Source: Trachythela sp. YZ-2020 (Eukaryota; Cnidaria; Anthozoa; Malacalcyonacea; Clavulariidae). From it: a DNA stretch of 64,000 nucleotides. Position 1 is the first letter of the stretch. Every line of letters starts with the position of its first letter. The notes below the pieces were generated by a model. That model saw nothing but the letters and a program-made list of their open reading frames with translations, did not search any database and had not been told where the DNA came from. Both the position numbers and the translations under genes were made by a program. The DNA is taken from assembly GCA_016169945.1 (NCBI GenBank), contig JADLSH010000389.1:637001-701000 (forward strand), written 5' to 3'. This document shows positions 11,744 to 21,707 of the stretch, one piece after another.

Positions 11744-13481
11744 ATGGATGAAACAGGCCATTCTTTTCCAGAAGCTCTAACTACAGGTATTTTTATGTAT
11801 ATATAATATATTTAATATTTTTGCAAAGCCTCTAGTGGTTAAAATTGTGTAAATATATGAAATGGTTGCACAGAATTGACGATTTTTCTTATTTGTGGTC
11901 ACAAAACTAATTGGACCTTTGATATGCTATATCCTTGCGAGATTGCTGTTTTTCATTCGGGCTATTTTCTTTAAGCAATTTGCATACTTTGTTGTCGTTT
12001 TTATATACAATAACAATTGAATGCTTGATCACAGGCACAGTCTACGATTTTGGTAAATTTGTATCGCTAAAACAAGTTTCTTTTATATGCAGAATTTAGT
12101 ACAAGTTTCTTTTAAAGGTAATTTTTACTATTATTTTTTATTATCATTTTATAATAATACAGTCATAGCCTCATAGGCATTGTGTATTGTTATGTATTCA
12201 TTTAAAAATCTGTCAGTGCTCTTGATATTGCCTGAAGTAGCATGGTTACCAAGAGCATCCGAAAATAACCAGTATATTCATGAGGTATATTCATGAGGAG
12301 TCACATAACCTACCAACAGGCTATATTGCTACCAACTTGCCAAAGTGGCATGGCTACTGTTTAAAATAGTTGTCGGGTTGATATGTATGTATATTAATCA
12401 TATGACGTCTTTGTTGTTTTGACATACAGTCACATTCGTAGTGAATATTAAGGTAGGATGTCTTTACATGGCTTATGTAGAGAAAAACAATGACCTTTTG
12501 CAAAGGTAACCCTATCTCTAGCATCACCCTAACACACAATAGACTATAGGGTTACTGGTTACCAGGGTAACCTTGTGGCTAGGATCACCCTATTGTCATG
12601 TAAACAGCCCATGGGTCAAACAGTGTGCTTTGTGTTCTTTTTAGCTTACAATCTGTCCAGTTCCCAGTGTGATGAGAGAAGGCATAAGTTGTCAACTGAG
12701 CTAGAACATGTTGCTGAGTATTGATGAAGAATCAAATATTTATGTGAAACAGTCATTGTGATGGATTTGCTTGATTTGACATCCAACAAGAACATTCTAC
12801 CTCGAACAGTTAAAGCATGTTTTCCAGGTCCAACAAAACGGAAATAAATGACTGAATGTGAACAAATGTGTTGTATTTTGTAAAATTATTCTGTCTGCAT
12901 GCCATAGTATCAATTTAATGTTTGTAGCATAATGCAATTAGGGTGTTTTATTTTGCTTTAATATATAGTATGAGATTTTGAGGTGATTACTGTAATACAA
13001 TAACAAACCTGAGAAAACTTAAAAATGGATATACAGTAATAGCCCAGCAAATGACTTTCAATGTCTTGTTTGAATGTTATTTGCTGAACTTTTTTAGAGC
13101 CTGATAAAAATATCTTTCAGGGACCCTGGGGAAAGGGTAGCATGTCGGTCATTGAAACCGAATGTGAAAGACAAAGCACAGAGTGCCCCCCATATAGGAG
13201 TAGCCCTAAAATGTTTTAAACAGCATGAATTCATTACAATTTGAGTATGAGAAATGATCGATGGTCTACACGTACACTGCTGTCAAATCACAGTGTGTGT
13301 GTACAATTTTAATAGGTACTAATCTTTGTGAAAACAAATGGCGGAAAGCACATGCTTGGAATAATTCAGTGAGCATAAAACAGAAATTCTGTTTTTAGAA
13401 AACCAAATTAATGATATTCAGATGGGAGTTGAGATTACATTAGCCAGGACACTGGCAGGAAAGTACAATTTTAACTTATAA
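11744..13481 (+). CDS. Candidate small three-exon gene, coiled-coil-like protein of 75 residues
   Basis: Three short open exons join with matching phase: 11744-11786 (ATG, donor CAG/GTATTT), 12645-12717 (acceptor TTCTTTTTAG, weaker donor GA/GTATTG) and 13370-13481 (acceptor AATTCAG, stop TAA). The protein starts MDETGHSFPEALTT and continues with a charged, heptad-like stretch (ERRHKLSTELEHVA), then LENQINDIQMGVEITLARTL. Codon 15 spans the first junction and the Asp at the second is also split. If the weak second donor is not used, exon 2 reads into TGA two codons later, and an AATAAA at about 12843 could end that shorter form. I do not recognise the family. Three short exons can match by chance, so transcript data would decide. 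Confidence 0.4.
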
Positions 13482-13653
13482 CAATATTAAATTAAATTGC
13501 AAATTATCAATGTTTTATTATTTAATTAATACGTAAAAAATATATGAAAGTACACTAAAATGCACTCTTTGCAGTACATTCATCATTTGGACACAAAATA
13601 TTTCCTGAACGGCTGAACATACAACACTGCCGCCATCTTTAATACATTTTCTG
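13482..13653. other. Non-coding spacer with a YY1-like motif
   Basis: AT-rich with no coding feature. On the minus strand AAAGATGGCGGC (about 13629-13640) matches the YY1 promoter motif, directly beside the split repeat unit. Confidence 0.3.
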
Positions 13654-13812
13654 CCAGGCGCTTCCTTCGTCGCGACCTCCACAAGCACCTCCGCGCGCTC
13701 GCTATTCACAACCCTTATAATGAGATGCGAAGTAAAATTAATCCATAAATTACCCTGTAACGGTTGACGGAGCACAGACACATGTATCTAATGTATATTA
13801 CGTTGCAGGGGG

Positions 13813-13820
13813 TATAAATA
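13813..13820 (+). promoter_or_regulatory. TATA-box-like promoter element
   Basis: TATAAATA lies in a GC-flanked context (GGGGTATAAATACTGAGG). About 100 bases downstream a short ATG frame (13914-13997, 27 codons) precedes the minisatellite. The spacing suits an RNA polymerase II start near 13843, but no conserved protein follows, so any transcript may be non-coding. Confidence 0.4.
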
Positions 13821-14059
13821 CTGAGGAAATCCTCTAGTTTTGCTCAGTTTCTTTCCAGCGGACAAGTGAGAAAGGAAAACTTTTTGCTTCGCGTTTTGCG
13901 ACCCACGTAAATCATGATAGATGTACAGTTTCCCGAAGGCGAAGACGAACTAATAGTGAAGGATCAAGGACCGCCGGTGGCACCAGGACGGGGTTGAATT
14001 CGTGGTGGGTACTGACAACAATAACCAGGAACTTGAGGTATATCATTAAAGTAACATTG

Positions 14060-15630
14060 AGAGGGATGGTTCGAAGATTGATTGTAGTTAATATTGTAGA
14101 CATGTGGGTGAGTTTTCGCCAGAATATATTCTGTAGAATGATTCCTTCGGCGGGATGGTTGGAAGGTTGACTGCAGTTAATATTGTAAAGTGATTCCTTC
14201 GGCGGGATGGTTCGAAGGTTGATTGCAGTTAATATTGTAGTATATATGTGGGCGAGTTTTCGCCAGAATATTTTCTGTAAAGTGATTCCTTCGGCGGGAT
14301 GGTTCGAAGGTTGATTGCAGTTAATATCGTAGTATATATGTGGGCGAGTTTTCGCCAGAATATTTTCTGTAAAGTGATTCCTTCGGCGGGATGGTTCGAA
14401 GGTTGATTGCAGTTAATATTGTAGTATATATGTGGGCGAGTTTTCGCCAGAATATTTTCTGTAAAGTGATTCCTTCGGCGGGATGGTTCGAAGGTTGATT
14501 GCAGTTAATATTGTAGTATATATGTGGGCGAGTTTTCGCCAGAATATTTTCTGTAAAGTGATTCCTTCGGCGGGATGGTTCGAAGGTTGATTGCAGTTAA
14601 TATTGTAGTATATATGTGGGCGAGTTTTCGCCAGAATATTTTCTGTAAAGTGATTCCTTCGGCGGGATGGTTCGAAGGTTGATTGCAGTTAATATTGTAT
14701 ATAGACATGTGGGCGAGTTTTCGCCAGAATATTTTCTGTAAAGTGATTCCTTCGGCGGGATGGTTCGAAGGTTGATTGCAGTTAATATTGTAGTATATAT
14801 GTGGGCGAGTTTTCGCCAGAATATTTTCTGTAAAGTGATTCCTTCGGCGGGATGGTTCGAAGGTTGATTGCAGTTAAAATTGTAGTATGTATGTGGGCGA
14901 GTATTTCGCCGGAATTAATATTTTCTGTAAAGTGATTCCTTCGGCGGGATGGTTCGAAGGTTGATTGCAGTTAATATTGTAGACATGTGTGATGTGGGCG
15001 AGTTTTCGCTAGAATATTTTCTGTAGTTAGTTCGAAGGTTGATTGCAGTTACTATTGTAGTGTTTATGTGGGCGAGTTTTCGCCAGAATACTTTGTGTGT
15101 AAAATTGTGAATAATTGTCCCTTCGGCACAATGGTTCGTAGGTTAATTACAATCAATGTGGTTGTGTATATGTGGGGACACATGCATGTGGGCGAGTTTT
15201 CAACAGAGTATTTATCTGTAAAGGGATTTCCTTCTGGGATAGTTCAAGGGTTAATAACAATCCATATTGTAGTGGAAATGTGGGCGAGTATTCCCCCAGA
15301 GTATTTTCTGTGTAAAGTGATTCCTTCGCGGCATGGTTTGAAGGTTAATTGCAATCATAGTGTACACTGTACATCTGTACATGTGGGCGACATTTTCCCC
15401 CAGAGTATTTTGATTCTGTACAGTGATTCCTTCGCTGGATGGTTTGAACGTTATTTACAGTCCATATTGTAGTGTCAATGTGGTCAGTCAAGTTTTTTCC
15501 CTAGAGCCAGTACATTTTCTGTAAAATGATTCCTTCGAGGGAATGGTTCGAAGGTAAATTGCAGCACGGGATTGCAGTTAATATTGTAATATGATGCGAG
15601 CGAGTTTTCCAAATAAACTTTTCTGTAAAA
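14060..15630. repeat. Minisatellite of about 17 units, period about 93 bp
   Basis: The core unit contains GGATGGTTCGAAGGTTG, then GCAGTTAATATTGTAGTATATATG, then TGGGCGAGTTTTCGCC and TGTAAAGTGATTCCTTCGG. Central units (about 14200-14950) are nearly identical. Units at both ends are shorter and more diverged, the usual pattern when unequal exchange homogenises the centre. Each unit contains GGTTCGAAGG, which resembles a Pol III B box by chance or descent. The open frame through the array is a by-product of the period being near a multiple of three. Confidence 0.9.
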
Positions 15631-15639
15631 CGTGGCCCA

Positions 15640-16941
15640 CAGGCCATTTCACGTTCACTGCCCAGTTATGCTGGTCGTGGTCGGACATCTATCTCGGACA
15701 TTTAATGCTGCTTTTATTGTCATCAACGTGGCCCCCTTTTTTCGATCGAACTCAGCCGGTGTGAAACGCAGAGGAGATTTGGCCGCGCAGACCGTAGCTG
15801 TAGGCAACCACACCACAAATGCAAGACAATAAATACTCAATGGAGGAGTCAGTGTATTTTCCTATATTGAGATACTATATGTCAATGTTAGACAGTTAAA
15901 GTGTGTACAGCAGTTGTTTTCATATAACTATGATTTCAGATGTACCGTGTACGCTTCGCATAAGCGATGTTTTTTATATTACCTATGGCAGTCGCGGTGC
16001 TAACAGAATGTTTAAGATTATTATAAAATAAAAAGAAGAAAACAAACAAAATATTCTTTTTGTGGGAGATTTTTTAACCTTGGCTGGCGAGTTGTGACAG
16101 TTTAGAAATGGGTACCTAAACAAACCCTCTCGGTTTGCCGGGCTAAGCTGCCATCTCCTCGCTGGCTTTGGTTGGGGACTTTCCTAGTCTTATTTTTTGT
16201 TCGTTTGATATGGTCAATCATCCCAGGTGCAATTTGGCCTTGGGAATGTGATGAACAGTTTGATTCTAGGGTCATTGAGGTAGTGATGAAAAAAAATGCT
16301 ACGATGCAATGGGTTGATTCGCAGGGAAGTCCCACCAAGTCCCACCAAGTCCCACCAATGCCAGCGGGGAGGTGGTGGCCAATGGCCACTCAGCTCTGGG
16401 TGTAGAACGCATCATGTGGCAAATGTCCGCGACTTAGTTTTTCGCAACCCAGCCTCTTTTTTGGCAAGGCGAATTACTCACGAATGTTGCGTATTGTCTT
16501 TGCCGAGGAAGAGTACGTTGTGCGTTGCGTTCGGTAGAGTTCGTTCAAGGGTAGAAACTATGATTCTGATCATCACACAGAATCTGGCACCCCTGTCTGG
16601 TCTACCACAAAGTATCCGGCACTTCCATCTATCCAGCAAGAGGTATATTTTTGCTTGTGACCAAGCCTATTTCAAGACATTTCCAATCACATTTGGGGAA
16701 AGATTTTGATCAAAATGTCTGTGGACAATGTCTGTGGCAATCTGCACACGGCGATTTGACGATAAGGGGCATCTAGCGTTATATGTATATAGTACAGCCG
16801 TTATTTGTCGACCTTTCCTGTGGTTAGTTAATTATTTTGCCAGCCGACAACGAAGGGTGATATCTGATGTTTTTATTTCATTTACGTCGTCCGCTTCTGA
16901 GGCGCGCGTTCGGATACACCTGAAGCAGATGAACGCAGATC
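15640..16941. other. Non-coding DNA between minisatellite and LINE relic
   Basis: No conserved coding was found. The frame at 15632-15832 and those near 16172-16967 have no recognisable motif. A short triplication of AAGTCCCACC lies near 16327-16357. Confidence 0.35.
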
Positions 16942-17794
16942 ATGAATGTGCGGAATGTGTTTCCTAGACTCACTGGAGCTGATTTGGCTGAGATCATCGA
17001 TCACATCGGCTGGTTCATGATCATACTGCCCTGTAAAGCCTTTGACCAGATAGACCACCATATCCTTACGAAGAAAATGGACGAAATGGCGATAGATCCC
17101 ATCTTGATTGCTTGGGTGAGAAGTTTCCTGACTGGCAGAAAACAGCGAGTAAAGATAGGAAAATGTGCTTCTAGCTTTTAACAGGTAATCGGTGGTGTCC
17201 TCAAAGCACTGTCTTGGGTCCGATGCTGTTCATGATAATGATTTATTAATTGAATGGAACGGAATTAAGCAGTGGTGTGAAAATAATAACATGTCTCTAA
17301 AACATGTCTCTAAACACTCGGAAGTGCAAAGAAATCCTTGTTTGCTTTTGGAAATCAAATCCAAACTTCTCTCCGATGACTGTTGGCGAACAGCCCATTG
17401 AGGTGGCAAAGTCAGCAAAATTGCTTGGCGTAATATTTAGTGGTGACACGGAACGACCACGTGACTTACATCGTGAAAAGTCTTCAAAACGTCTTTACAT
17501 GCTAAGACTTCTTAAATTAAGCGAGCTTGTGCTGACACTAAAATTTTGATTGAAGTCTACGTAACATGCATCAGACCAATCTTGGAGTATTGCGCCCAAA
17601 TTTGGCATTATAACATCCCACAATACTTATCGAAAATTTTGAAAGGATCCAGTCAAGGCTTTCAAAATCATCAGTCCATCACTAGCATACGACGATGCTT
17701 TGGCAGTATTCAGTATTCCAACCGTGAAAGCCCTAGTCACAATTTACGTGTTTGGCAGGACGTCAATTACTTAAACGCTTTGTGTGTGCCCTAA
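16942..17794 (+). pseudogene. Dead LINE reverse-transcriptase fragment (CR1/jockey-like)
   Basis: Frames at 16942-17181, 17304-17549 and 17546-17794 carry pieces of a non-LTR RT in the right order. They are CKAFDQIDHHIL...WVRSFLTGRKQRV, then SLNTRKCKEILVCFWKSN with AKSAKLLGVIFS, then YVTCIRPILEYCAQIWHYN. Several frameshifts separate them and the YADD box is missing or unreadable. Neither the endonuclease nor a 3' tail was recognised. Confidence 0.75.
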
Positions 17795-18139
17795 ATTTTA
17801 TCCGACAACATTACGACCAGTCCTAATAAGCATAGAAAGAGTAACCATTGTATAGTTTTGGATAGTTTGGGGTATAGATTGGGTGAGATTGGGGTTTTAA
17901 TGATAAGGAATGGGGCTATAATAATAGATTATTGGTTGGTAATTGAGGGCGAAGTGTTGCCTGTGTGAGTTGTATGAAAGAAGGCTAAGGTAGCGCGGAT
18001 CACTATTATCCCATACCTTAATTTAACTGAGCATGACGGAGAGGGTTGTGAATAGAATACTAATCTCAGCCACTGATCTCTATAAATTAGCTGAACGCGA
18101 TTTTTTTTCTTTTCCTTAAAAGCGCCTGGGTACGAGGCT

Positions 18140-19849
18140 GGTAATACTGTAAATGGAATGTTTTGACTGAGATTTTAATTATAAACATACGAGTTCGCTT
18201 ACCCTAAATGTCGAAATAACGACGATTTCAATACTGTAAATTAACGGTAGTATGCTTGCTTTCTTGCTTTGTATTTTGATTTCAATATAAAATTTACAGT
18301 AATAGCTTGCTTTCTTGCTTTCTATTAACTATGCTTTGTATTTGAACTGCAAATTGCTGTCGCCGTTGACTAGTCGTGAAATTCAGAAGCAGGTTTGTAA
18401 ACAAAGCCTCTGATTGGTTTACATGCAAACTGGTTTGGGCAGTTAGTCACGTGAGCAAATCAAACTCCTAAACTTTCAAACTCCTAAACTTTCAAACTCC
18501 TAAACTTTCAAACTCCTAAACTCTCCCGACAATGCTATTTAGAGAAAGCGATAGACTCGTGCAAATGCTTCCGCTTTAAAGGAAATGTCCTTTCGAATGA
18601 AATTTTGAAAAAATCAAGGATCGAAATCATCGAATTGAAGTTTTGGAAGAAAGTCTATCTGGTACAGTTACACACTGAACAATGAATTACAACCGCGAAT
18701 AATTCAGCCATTCAAATAATTTGTTGCGAGAAATTACAGCTGTGTTACCTGTATTAAACTCTATAACTATAAATATTTTGTTAGCATTTGAATTCGAAAA
18801 AATTGTTTAGTGTGAAAATGATTCTGATCAGATCTTCTGTGCTAAACGCGCATATTGCCAAATCCATACCGTATTAATTTGCCTATATGATCAGTTATTT
18901 ACCCCATAAACTTTGCACTATCCTTGGGATCTCTGAGTTTACATTTGGACTAATATTTTAACAATGATGTTTTTGTGCGCTATGGGCAAGCATACACAAA
19001 ATTAAGTCTAACGCTTGTAAACACTATGAAAGCTCACACATGTAATACGAAACACTTATAAGAAACATTCGAACCACGCATAAATATGTCACACCTCGCA
19101 CAAACAAATCGAAATATCACGCGCACAATAGCCCATTCTTCGCACATTTAAGTCGAAGTGACACTCACAAAATAGTCCAACTTTCTTCGTGGGGGGTACG
19201 GCAAATTAGCATGTTAATTTATTTAGAGAGGTGAATTTGCGTAAATTCCTCATTTTGTTTACGGGGGAGAATAAATCAGCTACACATTTACGATCCCAGA
19301 CCCCTAACGGTGCGAGTTCCATCGACATTGAACGGCTCTACCAATTCTACTGTACGCAACGCTGTTATGCAAAACAGAACAGTCAAATAGACATTACATA
19401 GAGTACAGTATGTAATTGTCTAATTGACCAAAGGCAAAGCGGGATTGCAAATGGTTTTAAGTCTTTGATGTTCTTGACGAATAACAAGTGTTTGAAATGG
19501 GGATAGTTTATTATGCGTGTGAATGTAGCCTGTCATACAGTCCGTCACAAACAAATTAAAACTTTTCGATTTTAATGGGCTGCTTATATGAACCCGGTTA
19601 AACAATTTTCTTTACAAAACAATTTCATTTTACATGAAAGCAAGGCCAGCCCGTTTAGCAGGGATCTTTCTTGATACAAACGGCGCCCGGTTAGCTGGGC
19701 GGAATTTTGTCCATGTAAAGTCACGAGAATATTAACAATTATAGTATAAACCTACTAGTAAGCTATTACAAACCCTTCGTTCTGATCGTCTCCCTACTAG
19801 AGGTGAGGACCACCAGGTCATAGCCTATACAGGCTAGTAGAGAAGAGCG
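18140..19849. other. AT-rich non-coding DNA with a short tandem repeat
   Basis: No coding features. At 18461-18526 the 18-mer CAAACTCCTAAACTTTCA is repeated nearly four times. ACTTTGCACTATCCTTGGGATC at about 18911-18932 resembles the right edge of the insert in the DIRS-like element (about 60040-60061). Confidence 0.5.
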
Positions 19850-20195
19850 AGAGGAAAACTGGCGCAATCGACTGAGCACCCGCCTTTCACCTCTAATATC
19901 GTGGGTTCAAGTCCCGTTGGGACGACTTATGATAGCTATGTGAAAAGAGTTAGGCAACGCTCTGCCGAAAGTCGTGGGTTTTCTCCGGGTACTCCGGTTT
20001 CCTCCCAGAGGGAATGTTGACAGGGTGGGTTGGGTTTAACCCCTAACTGGCCCTTCCACCGTAGCTGTACTCCGTGATGGCGAACAAAAGTTGGCTGCCA
20101 TATGCGCGCCTAGAAAGCCTTCGACTTGGTCACGTTGAGCTGTGTCCTTCGCAATTCAGCTTAGCTCTCAGCTGCAAGTAAGGATAATAAGCACA
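19850..20195 (+). mobile_element. tRNA-derived SINE
   Basis: The head has a Pol III promoter: an A-box-like TGGCGCAATCGA near 19860 and a B box GGGTTCAAGTCCC near 19904-19916, spaced as in a tRNA gene. It lacks an anticodon arm and acceptor pairing, so it is not a tRNA gene. The body contains CTCCGGGTACTCCGGTTTCC (about 19983-20003), similar to the conserved core shared by several animal SINE families (Deu-type). The 3' tail is simple and A-rich (GTAAGGATAATAAGC), and the BEL element was inserted a few bases after it. Confidence 0.75.
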
Positions 20196-20202
20196 CCCTC
20201 TT

Positions 20203-20714
20203 TATAAAGGATCAGACTTTGAACGGCTAAGTTTACTGAACCGTCCCGAACAAACTCGATCAAATAAACCAACAACAAACGCGAAGACTCTTCGTGGTCT
20301 CAAGTTGTATGGCAAACGCAGTATATTTGTCCAAGAAAGTACGTAAAAACTATAACAAAAATAGTTACATTCTGAATTACTAAAGTCTAAAATGTACACG
20401 ATTAGTTAGGCGAAAATTTACATCATTGCTACGCTTATGGTCATCAACAAAGACATCTACAAAAACATCAACGTTCAAACTAGTGAACATATAAAGTCAA
20501 TAAAGTCATGGTTATACCTCTGTCCCCGTTGATCCTTGTATATAACTCTATGGTGAATTCTCGATTTAGTATATTCGACAACCTTCTCGCAACGAACGCC
20601 TTTTACCTACTAATCGGCGCAATAGAAAATCTACTTAATATTTTTGGGTATATTATTTATTCATGCATATATTACAAACTTAATGACTTTCTAATTAGAA
20701 ACCAATTCTTTACA
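20203..20714 (-). repeat. BEL element 3' LTR
   Basis: It is identical to the 5' LTR except for two substitutions. On the coding strand it is preceded by a short purine-rich stretch (AGAGGAG, about 20719-20725), the likely polypurine tract. Its outer edge abuts the CTCTT duplication. Confidence 0.9.
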
Positions 20715-20780
20715 TGGCTCCTCTAAATTGTAACAATTTAACTATTTAAAAATAAAACTTATCGTTTTAACGTCTACAGT

Positions 20781-21707
20781 TCACTGCTCAACATTATGAT
20801 CCTGGTTGACGCATGGCTCCTCGTCAGGGACTCCCCGGTCTTCATACTCATCTCTGGACAGGAGGAGAACCAACTTCTGAACAGGTCGATCCAAATAAGA
20901 AATAGGTCTTCTTCGTCTTCCTTGGTCGTCTAAAGTGCTATCAGCCAAGGCGATTTTTACCTTTCGAACAAGTCCATCATTCCCAGGAAATGTCTCTACA
21001 ATTCGCGCTAGCTTCCATCGGTTGCGAGGTGTATCTATATCCTTAACAATGACAACATCTCCGACTTTAAGATTATTTCGAGGACGCATCCATTTCTGCC
21101 GTACTTGTAAAGATTGAAGAAACTCGTTTCTCCAACGGTACCAAAACTCGTTAACCAAATACTGCACCCGACGCCATCGCTTCTTCGAGTAGGTGTCCGC
21201 ACGCTGGAAGTTTCCGGGAGGAGGTAGAATAACTTTACTTTTCATGGTCAGTAAATGGTTAGGGGTTAGAGGTTCAAGGTGATCTGGGTTTTCAACGGAT
21301 AACGGTCGGCTGTTCACAATCGCCTCGGCTTCCACCATGAAGGTTCGCAATGACTCGTCGTCCACAATGGTTCCATGATTGTCCAATAAAACTGTCAAAA
21401 CGCTTCGTACAGTCCGTATTTGGCGCTCCCAGACACCACCCGTGTGACTCGCATGCGGTACATTCATTCGGAACTCAATCCAGTCACAACTTTCTTCCAA
21501 TAGCTTCAGTTTTATAGTCTCCTGATTCATTTCTGTTAGCGCTTCTTTCAGTTCGTTCTTGCAACCAACGAAGTTAGTACCTCGATCTGACCTCAAGAGA
21601 CGCACTGGACCACGACGTCCAATAAAACGACGATAGGCGTTTAAGAAGGAACTAGTATCCAGACTGTTGGCTGTCTCTAAATGAATAGCAAGTGAATAGA
21701 ACTCCAT
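20781..21707 (-). CDS. BEL integrase C-terminal half in a shifted frame
   Basis: This 308-codon frame continues the integrase core after the break. It has the second catalytic Asp in LLRSDRGTNFVG, the catalytic Glu in GGVWERQIRTV, and a C-terminal DUF5641-like domain (KWMRPRNNLKVGDVVIV). It overlaps the upstream frame by 56 bases. Comparison with other BEL integrases suggests that a small loss (about four residues, not a multiple of three bases) near 21700-21712 caused the shift. The first ATG is internal and is unlikely to be a natural start. Confidence 0.85.
   Translation of the reverse strand: MEFYSLAIHLETANSLDTSSFLNAYRRFIGRRGPVRLLRSDRGTNFVGCKNELKEALTEMNQETIKLKLLEESCDWIEFRMNVPHASHTGGVWERQIRTVRSVLTVLLDNHGTIVDDESLRTFMVEAEAIVNSRPLSVENPDHLEPLTPNHLLTMKSKVILPPPGNFQRADTYSKKRWRRVQYLVNEFWYRWRNEFLQSLQVRQKWMRPRNNLKVGDVVIVKDIDTPRNRWKLARIVETFPGNDGLVRKVKIALADSTLDDQGRRRRPISYLDRPVQKLVLLLSRDEYEDRGVPDEEPCVNQDHNVEQ

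Larger units (their letters stand above)
13703..18054. mobile_element. Nested 4.35 kb insert with TATTCACAACCCT inverted ends
   Basis: The left end TATTCACAACCCT (13703-13715) and the right end AGGGTTGTGAATA (18042-18054) are exact reverse complements and lie where the outer repeat is split. The interior carries a TATA-box sequence, a 93-bp minisatellite and a LINE relic. No transposase was recognised. A clean target duplication is not visible; a few extra bases (GAATAC) remain at the right junction. It could be a non-autonomous DNA transposon or a composite. Confidence 0.5.
13654..18139. mobile_element. Second copy of the CCAGGCGCTT repeat, inverted and split by a 4.35 kb insert
   Basis: Compared with the intact unit at 11494-11635 read in reverse, 13654-13702 matches its first half, ending GCGCTCGCT. 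18055-18139 matches its second half, starting near AATCTCAGCC and ending AAGCGCCTGG plus the shared GTACGAGGCTG flank. Between them lies a sequence with its own inverted ends, so this copy was broken by an insertion. Confidence 0.6.

Noticed and set aside
14060..15630. CRISPR-like array of regularly spaced repeats
   Set aside because: Units of about 93 bp are contiguous with no unique spacers, and the context is clearly animal DNA. It is a minisatellite.
15632..15832. 66-codon frame downstream of the minisatellite as a gene
   Set aside because: It has no recognisable domain, a weak start context and an overlapping antisense frame of similar length.
19850..19930. Functional tRNA gene
   Set aside because: A and B boxes are present, but there is no acceptor-stem pairing or anticodon arm, and the sequence continues into a SINE core.
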